The notes: generated by a model not told the origin, from the letters alone. A DNA stretch of 64,000 nucleotides from OM182 bacterium MED-G28 (GCA_002457215.1 NTJZ01000003.1:124001-188000), one strand, 5' to 3'. Positions 35,865-46,302 are shown, numbered from the stretch's first letter. Program-made: numbers and translations.

Positions 35865-36662
35865 GTGTTAAACTTCCCTCAATTTGACCCAGTCCTAATT
35901 GCTATTGGCCCTATCAGTATTCACTGGTACGGAGTCATGTACATAATCGCCTTTGGTGGGGCATGGGTTCTTGCTAGCTATCGCCGCAAAAAGATTCCAG
36001 ACCAGTGGAGTGAGGAACAAATCTCAGACCTAGTTTTTTATGGCGCCTTAGGCGCTGTATTTGGTGGTCGCTTTGGTTCTGTCTTTTTCTATAATTTTGA
36101 TCGATTTCTCGATGATCCCACATGGCTGTTTCGAGTTTGGGAAGGCGGCATGTCATTTCATGGTGGGCTATTTGGTGTATTATTTGCCTTTTATTTCTAT
36201 TCTAAGTCTATTGAGAAAGACTTCTGGAAGACCATGGACTTTATTGCCCCACTTGTTCCATTCGGGTTAGGAGCAGGACGCTTGGGCAATTTTATTGGCG
36301 GCGAACTTTGGGGAAGGCCTACCGAGGTCGCCTGGGGAATGGTTTTCCCTCATGTTGATAATTTAGCTCGTCACCCTTCTCAGCTTTATCAGGTAATGCT
36401 TGAAGGGGTTCTTTTATTTATTATCGTTTGGTGGTTCTCATCTTCCACTAAACCACGTATGGCCGTTACTGGCTTATTCTCACTATGCTATGGCTGTTTC
36501 CGCTTTTTTGTAGAATTTTTCCGAGAACCAGATTCGCACCTCGGTTTTATTGCCTTTGATTGGATGACGATGGGACAATTATTATGCATACCGATGATTT
36601 TTATTGGCCTCGCACTCATTTTCTTTGCCTACAGTAACGATTCTATCCGCAACGTCAATTAA
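35865..36662 (+). CDS. lgt: Prolipoprotein diacylglyceryl transferase
   Basis: Inner-membrane enzyme that attaches diacylglycerol to the lipobox Cys of prolipoproteins, the first step of lipoprotein maturation. The 265 residues have about seven membrane helices. Family markers: HWYGVMYIIAF near the N-terminus, YGALGAVFGGRFG, VWEGGMSFHGGLFG, and the Lgt signature GLGAGRLGNFIGGELWGRPT around residues 140-159. The start is GTG at 35865. It is 24 bp ahead of thyA; lgt-thyA-folA is a familiar Pseudomonas-type arrangement. One predicted client, the lipoprotein LptM, is encoded at 59 kb. Confidence 0.95.
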   Translation: MLNFPQFDPVLIAIGPISIHWYGVMYIIAFGGAWVLASYRRKKIPDQWSEEQISDLVFYGALGAVFGGRFGSVFFYNFDRFLDDPTWLFRVWEGGMSFHGGLFGVLFAFYFYSKSIEKDFWKTMDFIAPLVPFGLGAGRLGNFIGGELWGRPTEVAWGMVFPHVDNLARHPSQLYQVMLEGVLLFIIVWWFSSSTKPRMAVTGLFSLCYGCFRFFVEFFREPDSHLGFIAFDWMTMGQLLCIPMIFIGLALIFFAYSNDSIRNVN

Positions 36663-36686
36663 TTTAGTTTTTCGGATACTAAAACT

Positions 36687-37538
36687 ATGAAGCAATATCT
36701 TTCCCTATGTCAGCGCATTATCAGCGAGGGCACTTGGATTGAAAATAAGCGTACGGGGAAAAAATGCCTGACAGTTGTCGATGCGGACCTTACCTATGAT
36801 CTTGCTAGTAATGAATTTCCATTAATAACTACCCGTAAAAGTTTCTGGAAGGCTGCCATCGCAGAATTTTTAGGTTACTTGCGAGGCTATGATAATGCCG
36901 CAGATTTTCGAGCCCTTGGTGCCAAAACCTGGGATGCCAACGCAAATGACAACGAAGCCTGGTTAAATAATCCTGTTCGTAAGGGTGAAGACGATATGGG
37001 TCGAGTTTATGGGGTGCAAGGTCGAAGTTGGCTAAAGCCCGATGGCAAGCATCTGGATCAGTTACGGAAGATCGTAGACAATTTGTCTAAGGGCCTCGAC
37101 GATCGCAGTGAAATTCTAAGTTTCTATAATCCCGGGGAATTTGAGCTTGGTTGTTTGCGTCCTTGCATGCACACCCATACTTTTTCCTTATTGGGAGATA
37201 CTCTTTACTTAACCAGCTATCAGCGCTCTTGCGATGTTCCTTTAGGTCTAAATTTTAATCAGATTCAGGTGTTTGCCTTTCTTGCACTCATGGCACAAAT
37301 AACAGGTCATAAAGCAGGGAAGGCCTATCATAAGATTGTAAATGCACATATTTACGAAGATCAGATCAAGTTAATGAGAGACGTACAGTTAGTCCGCAAA
37401 CCCTTTCCACCACCAAGTTTGCATATCAATCCTGATATAAAAACTTTGGAGGACATTGAGACATGGGTCACGCTTGATGATTTCTCCGTAGAGGGTTATC
37501 AGCACCATGATCCAATTGTTTATCCATTCTCTGTGTGA
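36687..37538 (+). CDS. thyA: Thymidylate synthase
   Basis: Converts dUMP to dTMP with methylene-THF. At 283 residues it is the longer variant found in Vibrio and Shewanella relatives, not the 264-residue E. coli type. The catalytic Cys160 is in [11 protein letters not shown]; the following residue is Met where E. coli has His147, a feature of this variant class. [15 protein letters not shown] is the dUMP-phosphate and folate-binding block. Translationally close to lgt upstream and folA downstream, so the dTMP and THF recycling steps are co-expressed. Confidence 0.95.
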   Translation: MKQYLSLCQRIISEGTWIENKRTGKKCLTVVDADLTYDLASNEFPLITTRKSFWKAAIAEFLGYLRGYDNAADFRALGAKTWDANANDNEAWLNNPVRKGEDDMGRVYGVQGRSWLKPDGKHLDQLRKIVDNLSKGLDDRSEILSFYNPGEFELGCLRPCMHTHTFSLLGDTLYLTSYQRSCDVPLGLNFNQIQVFAFLALMAQITGHKAGKAYHKIVNAHIYEDQIKLMRDVQLVRKPFPPPSLHINPDIKTLEDIETWVTLDDFSVEGYQHHDPIVYPFSV

Positions 37539-37573
37539 ACTTCGACATAAGACTCAGTAGAGCGAAAATATAA

Positions 37574-38086
37574 ATGAACCTCGCATTGATTTGTGCAATG
37601 GCAGAAAACAGAACTATTGGTCGTAACAATAGTTTGCCTTGGAGGCTTCCAGAGGATCTTAAATACTTTAAGCGGACTACCATGGGGAAAAGTATCATTA
37701 TGGGCAGAAAAACTTGGGAGTCTATAGGTAGGCCATTGCCAGGGCGAACCAATATTGTCATAAGCAGAGATTCAAATTACGAAGCGGAAGGAGCTAAGGT
37801 TGTCAATTCACTCGGGGCAGCTATAAATTTTGCAGAAAACCTTGCTGCTACTGATGGCTCAAAAGAGGCTTTTATAATTGGGGGGGCAGGTCTGTATAAA
37901 GAAGCACTGCCGTTAGCAGAACGATTCTACCTAACTCGCGTTCACGCAGAAGTTGAGGGTGATATATTCCTCGCTGAATTCAATGAAGACGAGTGGGAAG
38001 AAGTGTCCAGAGAGTATTTTAGGAAGTCAGAAACGAATCCCTATGACTATACTATCTGCTTATTGCAGCGCCAATCGGCTAATTGA
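37574..38086 (+). CDS. folA: Dihydrofolate reductase
   Basis: Reduces the dihydrofolate left by ThyA back to tetrahydrofolate. The 170-residue protein has the DHFR blocks NLALICAMAENRTIGRNNSLPWRLPEDLKYFK (only part of it is diagnostic: the LPW substrate contact and acidic EDL), MGRKTWESIG, and FIIGGAGLYKEALPLA for cofactor binding. It starts 35 bp after thyA and converges on argA with 8 bp between the stops. Confidence 0.95.
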   Translation: MNLALICAMAENRTIGRNNSLPWRLPEDLKYFKRTTMGKSIIMGRKTWESIGRPLPGRTNIVISRDSNYEAEGAKVVNSLGAAINFAENLAATDGSKEAFIIGGAGLYKEALPLAERFYLTRVHAEVEGDIFLAEFNEDEWEEVSREYFRKSETNPYDYTICLLQRQSAN

Positions 38087-38094
38087 GTAATCAA

Positions 38095-39420
38095 TTAGCT
38101 TATAGCTTTTTTTAGTACTTTAGATTTTCGTTGCAGATTGTAAAGATTTTTACGCCGGGCTGGTAAAGCGTCCACTTCGCTCTGTTCAAACCCTTTTTCA
38201 AGAAACCAATGAGATGCTACTGTAGTCAGGACAAATAAAAAGCTGAATCCTTTTCCAAATGCAGTTTTCTCAAGATTAATTAAAAGTCGATCTCCCAATC
38301 CATCTCTTTGATAATCAGGATGGATGGCAATACAAGCTACTTCACCCGAATCTTTGCTAATTGGATAAAGCGCAGCACAAGCGATTATTGAATCTTCTAA
38401 TTCGATCACGACAAAGTTTTTAATCTCTATTTCAAGCAGCTCGCGGGACCGTTCAACTAAAATGCCAGTTTCCTCCAAAGGCTTAATCAAGGCCAAAATT
38501 CCTGCTATATCATTAATAGAAGCTGGTCTTAATTGATCGAAATTATCATTACTAATTAGGGAGCCATTTCCATCTCGGGTAAATAATTCCTGCAAAAGCG
38601 CACCATTTTTTTTAAAGCTGATTAAATGTGATCGATGAACATCGTGTGAATAAGCGCGCAAGGCCGCTTCAATAGCATTACCTATGCAAAGTTCCACTGG
38701 ATCTCCAGATAATGACAATTTACTTGCGTGATTCTTGGCCTCTTTTTCATTAAGCGATTTAATTAATTCGCCCGATGCATCTAAGACTCCATCAGCCGGT
38801 ATCATTAAAATTAGCTTATCGGCGCCTAAGGAGATGGCTACCTCCGTTGCAATCTCTTCAGCGGAAAGGTTAAAGACTTCGCCAGTTGATGAGTATCCTA
38901 AATTAGAGAGCATAACGATGTTGTTGTTTACAAGCTCTTTTTCGATCGCTAAAGTTTGGACTTTTCTCACGGCACCTGTGTATTGAAAATCAATACCGTC
39001 ATGCACTCCGATGGGCTTTGCGGTTATAAAATTTCCTCGGCATAGACGGACGTCGGCACCGTGCATAGGTGAGTTACTTGTGCCCATAGAAAATAATGCT
39101 TCGAGATCGACACTTAGGCCTCCCACGACTTGTTTGATTGTTTTTATGCAATCTGGCTCGGTCACGCGAAGGTTGCGATGGTAGTCTGATTGTTTGCCCT
39201 GGGCGGCAAGTGCTTCTGTGATTTGTGGTCGCGAACCATGTATGAGAACGATTTTTACACCAAGGCTGTGTAATAGCGAAATATCGTAGACTATATTTGC
39301 TAGATTATTATCTGCTTGAGCTTCACCGCTCAGAGATACCACGAATACTTTGTTTCTGTGAGCATTGATATAAGTGGAAGAAGCTCTAAACAACTCGATC
39401 ATTTGTTTATTTACAGACAT
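38095..39420 (-). CDS. argA: N-acetylglutamate synthase (amino-acid kinase plus GNAT domains)
   Basis: First step of arginine biosynthesis, acetyl-CoA plus glutamate. The 441 residues have an amino-acid-kinase-like regulatory domain (about 20-290; VVSLSGEAQ and VLIHGSRPQI) and a C-terminal GNAT acetyltransferase domain (about 290-440; IACIAIHPDYQRDGLGDRLL is the acetyl-CoA loop). Length and layout match Pseudomonas and E. coli ArgA. Seven base pairs downstream of argE, so argE-argA is one unit. Confidence 0.94.
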   Translation of the reverse strand: MSVNKQMIELFRASSTYINAHRNKVFVVSLSGEAQADNNLANIVYDISLLHSLGVKIVLIHGSRPQITEALAAQGKQSDYHRNLRVTEPDCIKTIKQVVGGLSVDLEALFSMGTSNSPMHGADVRLCRGNFITAKPIGVHDGIDFQYTGAVRKVQTLAIEKELVNNNIVMLSNLGYSSTGEVFNLSAEEIATEVAISLGADKLILMIPADGVLDASGELIKSLNEKEAKNHASKLSLSGDPVELCIGNAIEAALRAYSHDVHRSHLISFKKNGALLQELFTRDGNGSLISNDNFDQLRPASINDIAGILALIKPLEETGILVERSRELLEIEIKNFVVIELEDSIIACAALYPISKDSGEVACIAIHPDYQRDGLGDRLLINLEKTAFGKGFSFLFVLTTVASHWFLEKGFEQSEVDALPARRKNLYNLQRKSKVLKKAIS

Positions 39421-39427
39421 AATCTAA

Positions 39428-40582
39428 CTATTGCCGTATGCAGTGTTTAATGATGAGTCTGGTGAGTACGTCAATGCTAGGATTAATCATATCTAGAGAC
39501 ATATATTCATCAGGTTGATGGGCCTGATCTATATTTCCCGGACCCATAATAATAGTGTCCATGCCAAGTTGTTGTAAAAAAGGCCCTTCGGTGGCAAATG
39601 CGACACTGATACCGTTATGACCAGTCAACTCCTCTGCAGCTTTAAGTAGTGCGCTGTTTTCCTGTGTAAAAAATGCAGGTACACCACTGAAGATTTCTGT
39701 CATTTCAAATTGAATTTTTAACGGTTCTGTTACGCTTCTAACTTTATCGCGAATTTCGGCTCTCACTGTATCTATGTGCATTCCAGGAGTTAAACGTACA
39801 TCAAACTCGAGCGCACAATTTCCACAGATACGATTAGGGTTGTCGCCTCCATGAATACTTCCCAAATTTAAGGTTGGATAAGGGATAGTAAATAATTCAG
39901 ACTTATAGCGATCTTTTAATTGGTCGCGATAATCGATCAATTGAGAAATTACCTGATGCATTGCATCAAGTGCATTCTTTCCAAGGGAGGGATCAGATGA
40001 GTGGCCGCTCTCACCAAATAAACGAATGCAGTCCATCATAATTCCCTTGTGGGCTTTTACCGGTCGCAAACCAGTTGGCTCTCCAATGATTGCTGATCTA
40101 GCTTTTGGGCGACCAAGCTCGGCTAGCGTTCTAGCCCCCTGCATGGAAGTTTCTTCATCAGCAGTCGCAAGAATTATTAGTGGTTCTACAAAATCTGCTT
40201 CTGATATGGGTTTTATCGCTTCCATCGCAATGGGGAAAAAGCCTTTCATATCAGTAATACCCAATCCAAATACTTTTCCATCTTTTTCTGTAAGTTGGAA
40301 AGGGTCGACCGACCAGAGTTCTTGGTCGAAAGGAACTGTGTCGGTATGGCCAGCCAATACTAAGCCGCCAGGACCACTACCCAACGTCGCGATTAGATTA
40401 AATTTGTTGTTGTTGTTGCAGGTAATAATTTCGCAGCTAAACCCCATGGACTCAAACGCTTCTGCAAGGAAATAGATAACTTCCTTATTGCTCATATCTA
40501 GATTTGAATGTGCCGAACTTACGCTGGGCATACTTATAAGCGTATCGAGTTGTGAGAGTAGACCTGGCATTACCATTGACAT
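39428..40582 (-). CDS. argE: Acetylornithine deacetylase
   Basis: M20-family zinc hydrolase that releases ornithine from N-acetylornithine. Metal and catalytic motifs: LAGHTDTVPFD (His, Asp), GITDMKGFF, and ATADEETSMQG (Glu-Glu). PAFFTQENSAL and FATEGPFLQQLG are the C-terminal family blocks. I start it at the ATG at 40582, after the phhB stop; an upstream in-frame start at 40627 would overlap phhB. 384 residues. No strong ribosome binding site is seen before 40582, so translational coupling with phhB is possible. Confidence 0.92.
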   Translation of the reverse strand: MSMVMPGLLSQLDTLISMPSVSSAHSNLDMSNKEVIYFLAEAFESMGFSCEIITCNNNNKFNLIATLGSGPGGLVLAGHTDTVPFDQELWSVDPFQLTEKDGKVFGLGITDMKGFFPIAMEAIKPISEADFVEPLIILATADEETSMQGARTLAELGRPKARSAIIGEPTGLRPVKAHKGIMMDCIRLFGESGHSSDPSLGKNALDAMHQVISQLIDYRDQLKDRYKSELFTIPYPTLNLGSIHGGDNPNRICGNCALEFDVRLTPGMHIDTVRAEIRDKVRSVTEPLKIQFEMTEIFSGVPAFFTQENSALLKAAEELTGHNGISVAFATEGPFLQQLGMDTIIMGPGNIDQAHQPDEYMSLDMINPSIDVLTRLIIKHCIRQ

Positions 40583-40601
40583 AAGCGGGTTGTTGAATTG
40601 T

Positions 40602-40955
40602 TTATGAAGATGCTGAGATCTTAGCAATCATGTCAGTTTTTGCTGCCATGATAAAGTCGTTAACGTGTAAACCATTTATCTTATGAGTCCACCAGAAGAC
40701 AGTAACTTTTCCCCACTCGGTGATGATTGTTGGGTGATGATTTTCTCTTTCTGTCAGGCTGGCTATTTTATAGGTAAAGTTAAATGCATCTTTGAATTCG
40801 ACGAAATGAAATTCTCGAACCAATTTTTCTACGCCATCGTTAAATTCTCTCTTCCAGGCTGGTACACTTAACAGCAGTTCAGTTGCTTCCTCCTCGGTCA
40901 CTAAGGGCGCACCGAGTTGACATGCTTCACAATGTTTTTCATATAAGGCTTTCAT
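40602..40955 (-). CDS. phhB: Pterin-4a-carbinolamine dehydratase
   Basis: Recycles tetrahydropterin cofactor (PCD/DCoH family). The 117 residues contain the catalytic block FTYKIASLTERENHHPTI with the conserved His pair, and VTVFWWTHKINGLHVNDF. Its ATG overlaps the hemW stop by one base (TAATG). No phenylalanine hydroxylase (phhA) is seen in the window, so its partner reaction here is unknown. Confidence 0.9.
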   Translation of the reverse strand: MKALYEKHCEACQLGAPLVTEEEATELLLSVPAWKREFNDGVEKLVREFHFVEFKDAFNFTYKIASLTERENHHPTIITEWGKVTVFWWTHKINGLHVNDFIMAAKTDMIAKISASS

Positions 40956-42112
40956 TAGAGAAATTCCTCCAGTACGCTGTTTAAAAATCGATAGCCAATA
41001 GTTGTGGTTGAAAAAAATTCTTCGCCATCTTTCTCTGTGCGCTGCATTAAGCCATTTTCAATTTGGTATTCTACTCTCTTTGAGATGACGCTGAAAGCCA
41101 ACCCAGTCCTGCTTTCAAATTGGATTTGATTGAAACCGTCTTTTAATCGTAGAGCATTCATCAGAAATTCTACTGTTCGTTCTTGTTTAGGAATATCTTT
41201 AAGCTCTGCTTCTCTGCGAGCTTGTCCTTGGAGATAGCTATTTGGTTGCTTCTGTTTTCTGATACGAATCAATTTGTTTTCATTGGGCAAGGTTAGTTTC
41301 CCATGAGCTCCGGCACCAACTCCTAAATAATCCCCAAAACTCCAATAATTATGATTATGTAAAGAAGTAAATCCATTTTTCGCAAAAGCAGAAACTTCAT
41401 ATTGCACATAACCATGACTTTCTAATAGGTTTTGACCGTCTTCTTGAATTTTTTCGAGTATAGCTTCATGGGGAAGTTGGGGAGGATATCGATAGAATGC
41501 AGTATTGGGCTCTATTGTTAATTGATACCAGCTGATATGGGTAGGTGCAACGCTAATAGCTATTTGTAAATCGTTCAATGCTTGTTCTGATTCTTGACCA
41601 GGCAGTCCATGCATAAGATCAAGATTGAAATTTTTAAAACCAACTCCCTTGGCAATTTCAATCGCTTGTAGTGATTCTTCAGAATTATGAATACGCCCTA
41701 ACTTAAGCAAACAATCATTATTAAAACTTTGTATGCCGAGTGATAAGCGGTTTATACCAGCGTCACGATAGCTCGAAAATCTTTCTGCCTCTACGGTTCC
41801 TGGATTTGCCTCCAAAGTTATTTCTATTTTCGAAGAAAAATTTACTAGCTCAGAAATTCGATGTAACAATGCTCTATAAGAATCACCACTAAATAAACTT
41901 GGTGTTCCACCGCCTATGAAAATAGAAATTAGCTCTCGCTGATTTTGTCCAAACCTCGAAAACTCATGAGCTAGATCTTCTAAAAGTGCCTCTATATATT
42001 CATGTTCTGGTAACGGGGAATTTGATTCATGAGAATTAAAATCACAGTAAGGGCATTTTCGAATGCACCAGGGAATATGAATGTAGAGACTTAAGGGAGG
42101 TCTTGCCAGCAT
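40955..42112 (-). CDS. hemW: Heme chaperone HemW (radical SAM)
   Basis: Radical-SAM protein of the HemN/HemW family that binds and transfers heme; often misannotated as oxygen-independent coproporphyrinogen oxidase. The iron-sulfur motif CIRKCPYC has Cys16, Cys20 and Cys23, with GGGTPSLF following. At 385 residues it is shorter than HemN and lacks its N-terminal extension, which supports HemW. It overlaps the end of rdgB by 22 bp, an order conserved in Pseudomonas. Confidence 0.93.
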   Translation of the reverse strand: MLARPPLSLYIHIPWCIRKCPYCDFNSHESNSPLPEHEYIEALLEDLAHEFSRFGQNQRELISIFIGGGTPSLFSGDSYRALLHRISELVNFSSKIEITLEANPGTVEAERFSSYRDAGINRLSLGIQSFNNDCLLKLGRIHNSEESLQAIEIAKGVGFKNFNLDLMHGLPGQESEQALNDLQIAISVAPTHISWYQLTIEPNTAFYRYPPQLPHEAILEKIQEDGQNLLESHGYVQYEVSAFAKNGFTSLHNHNYWSFGDYLGVGAGAHGKLTLPNENKLIRIRKQKQPNSYLQGQARREAELKDIPKQERTVEFLMNALRLKDGFNQIQFESRTGLAFSVISKRVEYQIENGLMQRTEKDGEEFFSTTTIGYRFLNSVLEEFL

Positions 42113-42693
42113 TTCAGGAGTTGGCGTAAAGCCTGACCACGATGACTCAATGAATTTTTTACTTCCGGCTGCAGCTCAGCCGAAGTACATTGATGAGTTG
42201 GAACATAGAATAAAGGGTCATAGCCAAAGCCATTTTCCCCACTTTCTTTGAATGTAATTCTGCCTTTCCAAGAGCCCTGGCAAATCAGCGGCATTGGATC
42301 TTTTTCATGACGGAGAAACACAATAACACATTGAAATCGGGCAGTGCGATCAAGGTCAGGAATCTGCTTGAGCTCTTGTAACAATTTGGCGTTATTTTCT
42401 GTATCCGCTGAGCTGCCATAGGTATTAGAATATCTTGCAGAGTAGATTCCAGGCTCCCCATCTAAAGCGTCTACTTCAATCCCGGAGTCATCCGCTATGC
42501 AGGGTAGGCCTGTCTTAACACAGGCATGTCTTGCTTTAATCAACGCATTTTCGACGAAACTTAGCCCAGTTTCTTCCACCTCACTAATATTGAAATATGC
42601 CTGAGGAATTAGTTCTACGTCATTCGCAGAAAGTATCGCTTGTAACTCAATAAGCTTTCCTTGGTTACCGCTTGCTAGGACGACTTTTTGCAT
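42091..42693 (-). CDS. rdgB: XTP/dITP diphosphatase (RdgB/HAM1)
   Basis: Hydrolyses non-canonical purine triphosphates such as dITP and XTP and keeps them out of DNA. In the 200 residues the HAM1 signature VVLASGNQGKLIEL opens the protein, FVENALIKARHA follows, then IADDSGIEVDALDGEPGIYSARY, and GFGYDPLFYVP at the C-terminal side with SLSHRGQAL. Overlaps hemW and lies 17 bp after metW. Confidence 0.95.
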   Translation of the reverse strand: MQKVVLASGNQGKLIELQAILSANDVELIPQAYFNISEVEETGLSFVENALIKARHACVKTGLPCIADDSGIEVDALDGEPGIYSARYSNTYGSSADTENNAKLLQELKQIPDLDRTARFQCVIVFLRHEKDPMPLICQGSWKGRITFKESGENGFGYDPLFYVPTHQCTSAELQPEVKNSLSHRGQALRQLLKCWQDLP

Positions 42694-42710
42694 ATTGAGG
42701 CTCTAACCCT

Positions 42711-43304
42711 TTAGCCCTTAGTTATGTGATAGATGGCGATTTCACCCAGAAAATTTGGCCAGGATTTTACCGCCCAACTGCCCTGATGTTGAGAGTCGAC
42801 AACAGTGCGTGTTAACACGTGAATATTCTTAGTTTTGCAAAGCGCATCAAAATCTTTAACTGTACAGAAATGAATATTAGGGGTGTCATACCATTGATGA
42901 GGCATGAATTTTGAGACAGGCATACGACCCTTTGTGGCAAGATATAGCCGACTTTTCCAATTACCAAAATTTGGAAATGTAACAATCCCTCTTTCACCAA
43001 TACGTAACATCTCATCGATGAGTTTGTCTGGATTACTTAAGGCTTGAAGGGTCTGCGCTAATAGAACAGTTTCAAAACTGCCTGACTGAAAATTTGATAA
43101 TCCCTCATCGAGGTTTTGTTCGATAACATTTACGCCATTTTGGATGCAACATTGAATATTTTCCTCATCTATCTCTAATCCAATCCCTCGGACTTGTTTG
43201 GTACTTTTCAGATAATTGAGTAGCGTGCCATTACCACAACCTAGGTCTAGCACACGACTTTCCGGTTCTATCCATTGTTGAATTATTTCCAAATCAGGGC
43301 GCAT
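42711..43304 (-). CDS. metW: Methionine biosynthesis protein MetW
   Basis: Class I SAM-methyltransferase-fold protein that pairs with MetX in many proteobacteria. [15 protein letters not shown] is the SAM-binding motif I (about residues 18-32). I start it at the ATG at 43304 ([12 protein letters not shown], the typical MetW start), which overlaps the metX end by 11 bp; a longer frame reaches 43352 but reads unrelated sequence. Overlap implies coupled translation with MetX. Confidence 0.93.
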   Translation of the reverse strand: MRPDLEIIQQWIEPESRVLDLGCGNGTLLNYLKSTKQVRGIGLEIDEENIQCCIQNGVNVIEQNLDEGLSNFQSGSFETVLLAQTLQALSNPDKLIDEMLRIGERGIVTFPNFGNWKSRLYLATKGRMPVSKFMPHQWYDTPNIHFCTVKDFDALCKTKNIHVLTRTVVDSQHQGSWAVKSWPNFLGEIAIYHITKG

Positions 43305-44493
43305 CTTGGCAAATCTCCTTATGCACCCGGCATAGATAAGAGCGAAACGCACTTATGTAGCGCGGAATTGGTAACAGAAAGGCATCGTGACCTTGATCTG
43401 CTTCTACTTCCAGATAAGTTACTTCTCTTCCTGCTTTTAAAAGATCGTTAACAAGCTCTCGTGAACGCTCTGGGGGAAACCGCCAATCTGTAGTGAACGA
43501 AACAAGCATAAATTTGCAGTCACTGTTTAGGAACGCCTTACTAAGATCGCCTTCGAAATCAACTGATGGGTCAAAATAATCCAAAGCTTTGGTCATTAGT
43601 AAATATGTATTCGCATCAAAGTTCTCAGAGAAGCGCTCCCCCTGATAGTGAAGATAACTTTCAACCTGAAAATCTACATCAAAACCAAAACTGAGTTTTC
43701 CAGAACGGAGGTCGCGTCCAAAATTCGTCTTCTCAGTCTCAAAATCAGACACTGTTTTCCCAAACTTTGCACGCATTGCGCTATCAGATAAATAGGTGAT
43801 ATGCCCAACCATCCGCGCCAAGGTTAATCCTTGCTTTGGATATGTTCCATGTTCCAAATAGTATCCCTGGTGAAAATCGGGATCTGAAGTTATGGATTGT
43901 CGTGCAACTTCATTGAACGCGATATTTTGTGCTGACAGTTTAGGCGCAGCAGCAATACAAATTGCGTGAGCTATTCTTTCTGGATAACTAATGGCCCACC
44001 GCAGTGCTTGCATTCCCCCTAGGCTGCCACCTACCACTGCTGCCCATTTAGGAATTTCGAGCCGATCCATCAGCATTACCTGGCTTTTCACCCAATCTCT
44101 AACTGTTACTACTGGAAAGTCTGGGCCAAAATATTTTCCGGTCTCGGGATCTTTCGAGGCAGGTCCGGTGCTCCCACCACAACCGCCTAAGTTGTTCATG
44201 CAGACTACAAAGAATAAATTTGTATCAATTGCCTTACCGGCCCCAATGCATGAATCCCACCAGCCAGGTTTCTTTGTATCGCCGTTATGGTATCCGGCCG
44301 CGTGATGGTCTCCGCTTAAGGCATGACAAATAAGGATAGCATTAGATTTTTTAGTGTTTAGTTCGCCATAAGTCTCAAAGACGATATCGTATGCAGGTAA
44401 GACCTTACCGCTCCGCAGGCTTAGCGGTTCATCAAAATGGAGTTGTTGTGGCTCAACAATCCCCACAGAATCTTCAGGTAATGTAATTGTCAT
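43294..44493 (-). CDS. metX: Homoserine O-acyltransferase (MetX)
   Basis: Activates homoserine for methionine synthesis, with acetyl- or succinyl-CoA. The 399-residue alpha/beta hydrolase has the nucleophile Ser157 in [11 protein letters not shown] and the C-terminal His in [12 protein letters not shown]. Homologs in Pseudomonas use succinyl-CoA, others acetyl-CoA; the sequence does not let me choose. metX-metW overlap and sit between yggT and rdgB. No MetJ-box or SAM-riboswitch is evident in the 294 bp upstream (44494-44787). Confidence 0.94.
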   Translation of the reverse strand: MTITLPEDSVGIVEPQQLHFDEPLSLRSGKVLPAYDIVFETYGELNTKKSNAILICHALSGDHHAAGYHNGDTKKPGWWDSCIGAGKAIDTNLFFVVCMNNLGGCGGSTGPASKDPETGKYFGPDFPVVTVRDWVKSQVMLMDRLEIPKWAAVVGGSLGGMQALRWAISYPERIAHAICIAAAPKLSAQNIAFNEVARQSITSDPDFHQGYYLEHGTYPKQGLTLARMVGHITYLSDSAMRAKFGKTVSDFETEKTNFGRDLRSGKLSFGFDVDFQVESYLHYQGERFSENFDANTYLLMTKALDYFDPSVDFEGDLSKAFLNSDCKFMLVSFTTDWRFPPERSRELVNDLLKAGREVTYLEVEADQGHDAFLLPIPRYISAFRSYLCRVHKEICQDAP

Positions 44494-44787
44494 AACTCTC
44501 TAGATTTTACTAATCGTGAAAGACATTGGTGAGCTCTTAGGCTGTCCAACCAGCTATTCTTTTCAGTGTATTACTTAAATAACTAATAATAGTAATGGTA
44601 CTTTGTTTTACTTGAAACTCTTTTGTCAAAAATCTGATTAATTGTTTATTGGTTTTGCCGCCCATAGGCGATACAGAACGTCATATCTTAAGTGCATCAC
44701 CAACTGCAACAACTTAACAAGATATTCGCTTTAGGTTGAATAAAGCAGTTGAGAAAGGGATTGTTACTATCCTTGCTCTAATCCATA

Positions 44788-45387
44788 TTAGAGGCCAATA
44801 ACGACCAGCGCTATTTGTTCACTTACGCCAAATGTTTGATAAATAAAATTACGAATCAAACCAATTGAAATGAAAATGAATATCGGTGAAAAATCCAAGC
44901 CACCCATAGATGGGATGATTTTTCGAATAGGTGCCATAACAGGTTCCGTTAATTGCCAAACCAACCTGAGAATTGGGTGAGGATTCATGTTGCCAGAAAA
45001 CATCATCACGAATGACATTATGATTGAGCCGATAATAGCGTAGTAATAAATCATGACCATGAAATGCAATACACCGACAAAAGCCCAGGTGACGATGAAC
45101 CCCACCGAGGGAATGCTACCCCCATACAGGATAATTAATACGCAAATTGCTATTGCCTCAACCACCAAAGCGAGAATAAAACTAGAAAAATCAATGCCTT
45201 TATACCCTGGGATAAAACCGCGAAAAATTCTTACCATCGGATCGGTAATTCTAAAGACAGCTTGCGACATAGGGTTGTAGAAATCCGCACGGGCAACTTG
45301 GAGCAGGAAGCGTAATAATATGGCCAGTAGATAGATACCTGTTAGTGTATTAAAAATAAGTGCAGCAGAACTTCCCATGACTTCCAT
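44788..45387 (-). CDS. YggT family integral membrane protein
   Basis: A 199-residue membrane protein with two tandem YggT repeats. Each repeat has two helices: about residues 12-32 and 60-92, then 100-130 and 150-190. The paired signatures are ADFYNPMSQAVFRITDPMVRIFR in the first and NPHPILRLVWQLTEPVMAPIRK in the second. It follows proC by 12 bp, a conserved proC-yggT pair. Function not settled; homologs are linked to osmotic and cell-division phenotypes. Confidence 0.9.
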   Translation of the reverse strand: MEVMGSSAALIFNTLTGIYLLAILLRFLLQVARADFYNPMSQAVFRITDPMVRIFRGFIPGYKGIDFSSFILALVVEAIAICVLIILYGGSIPSVGFIVTWAFVGVLHFMVMIYYYAIIGSIIMSFVMMFSGNMNPHPILRLVWQLTEPVMAPIRKIIPSMGGLDFSPIFIFISIGLIRNFIYQTFGVSEQIALVVIGL

Positions 45388-45399
45388 AACTCGTACTCG

Positions 45400-46221
45400 T
45401 TAACTTTTCAATTCTTTAGATAACTCAATGGATCTTGTTTTTGCCTCTACCAATGCGCTATTTACAAGTTTTCTGATTTCACCTGCTTCGAATTTTTTGA
45501 TTGCGCGTTCGGTGGTACCACCAGGTGAAGTTACTTTTCTTCTTAGTTCAGCTGTTGAGTCCTTGCTTTGTATAGCCAAGTCCGCCGCGCCGGAAGCAGT
45601 TTGATAAACTAATTGCTTTGCTAGATCTTCTGGTAACCCTAATTCTTTTGCAGCATCTTGCATAGCTTCCATAAACAAGAAGAAATAAGCTGGACCGCTT
45701 CCTGATACAGCAGTCACAGTGTCTATATCGTTTTCATCATCAACCCATACAATTATTCCAACTGCTTCCATTAGTGACTGCGCTAGTTGTTTTTGCACAT
45801 CCGTTACATGTTTGTTCGCATAGAGCCCGCTGGCTCCTTTACCTATGAGAGCTGGAGTATTTGGCATACAGCGGACAACTGCAGTGGCTCTTCCGAACCA
45901 GTTCAGCATCTGTTCGATGGTAATGCCCGCCGCAATCGAGACAACCAGAGGCGCGCTGATACTCAGGGAAATTTGGCTGCAGACGGTCTCCATAACTTGA
46001 GGTTTTACCGCTAGCACAATGATATCTGCTTCATCAGCAATAGATTGGTTATCGCCGCGGCGAACTCCGCATTCCGTAACTAGAATTTGAAGTTTTGCTT
46101 GGTCGACGTCTGCAACAATTATCGATGAAGGATTGCAGCCCTTCACCAATAAACCACGGATAAGGCTATTTGCCATATTTCCAGCGCCAACAAAGCCGAT
46201 CGTGGTGTTTTCCAATTTCAC
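45400..46221 (-). CDS. proC: Pyrroline-5-carboxylate reductase
   Basis: Last step of proline synthesis. The 273-residue protein has an N-terminal Rossmann motif GFVGAGNMANSLIRGL and the ProC signature in the C-terminal half (GSGPAYFFLFMEAM, and LRRKVTSPGGTTERAI). Start is GTG with GGAG immediately upstream. Lies between yggS and yggT in the same direction. Confidence 0.95.
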   Translation of the reverse strand: MKLENTTIGFVGAGNMANSLIRGLLVKGCNPSSIIVADVDQAKLQILVTECGVRRGDNQSIADEADIIVLAVKPQVMETVCSQISLSISAPLVVSIAAGITIEQMLNWFGRATAVVRCMPNTPALIGKGASGLYANKHVTDVQKQLAQSLMEAVGIIVWVDDENDIDTVTAVSGSGPAYFFLFMEAMQDAAKELGLPEDLAKQLVYQTASGAADLAIQSKDSTAELRRKVTSPGGTTERAIKKFEAGEIRKLVNSALVEAKTRSIELSKELKS

Positions 46222-46302
46222 TCCAAATTAAAATTCTGTTGCAGTTTTTTGGCCATCCTGCGATTAATAGCTATTCTATCCCATTCAAGCGCATTGGAGT
46301 AA

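Noticed and set aside
40026..40475. 149-codon open frame antisense to argE
   Set aside because: Covers the catalytic core of argE in reverse; no ribosome binding site or protein-like pattern.
44494..44787. SAM riboswitch or MetJ operator upstream of metX
   Set aside because: No conserved core and no AGACGTCT-type repeats seen in the 294-bp leader.
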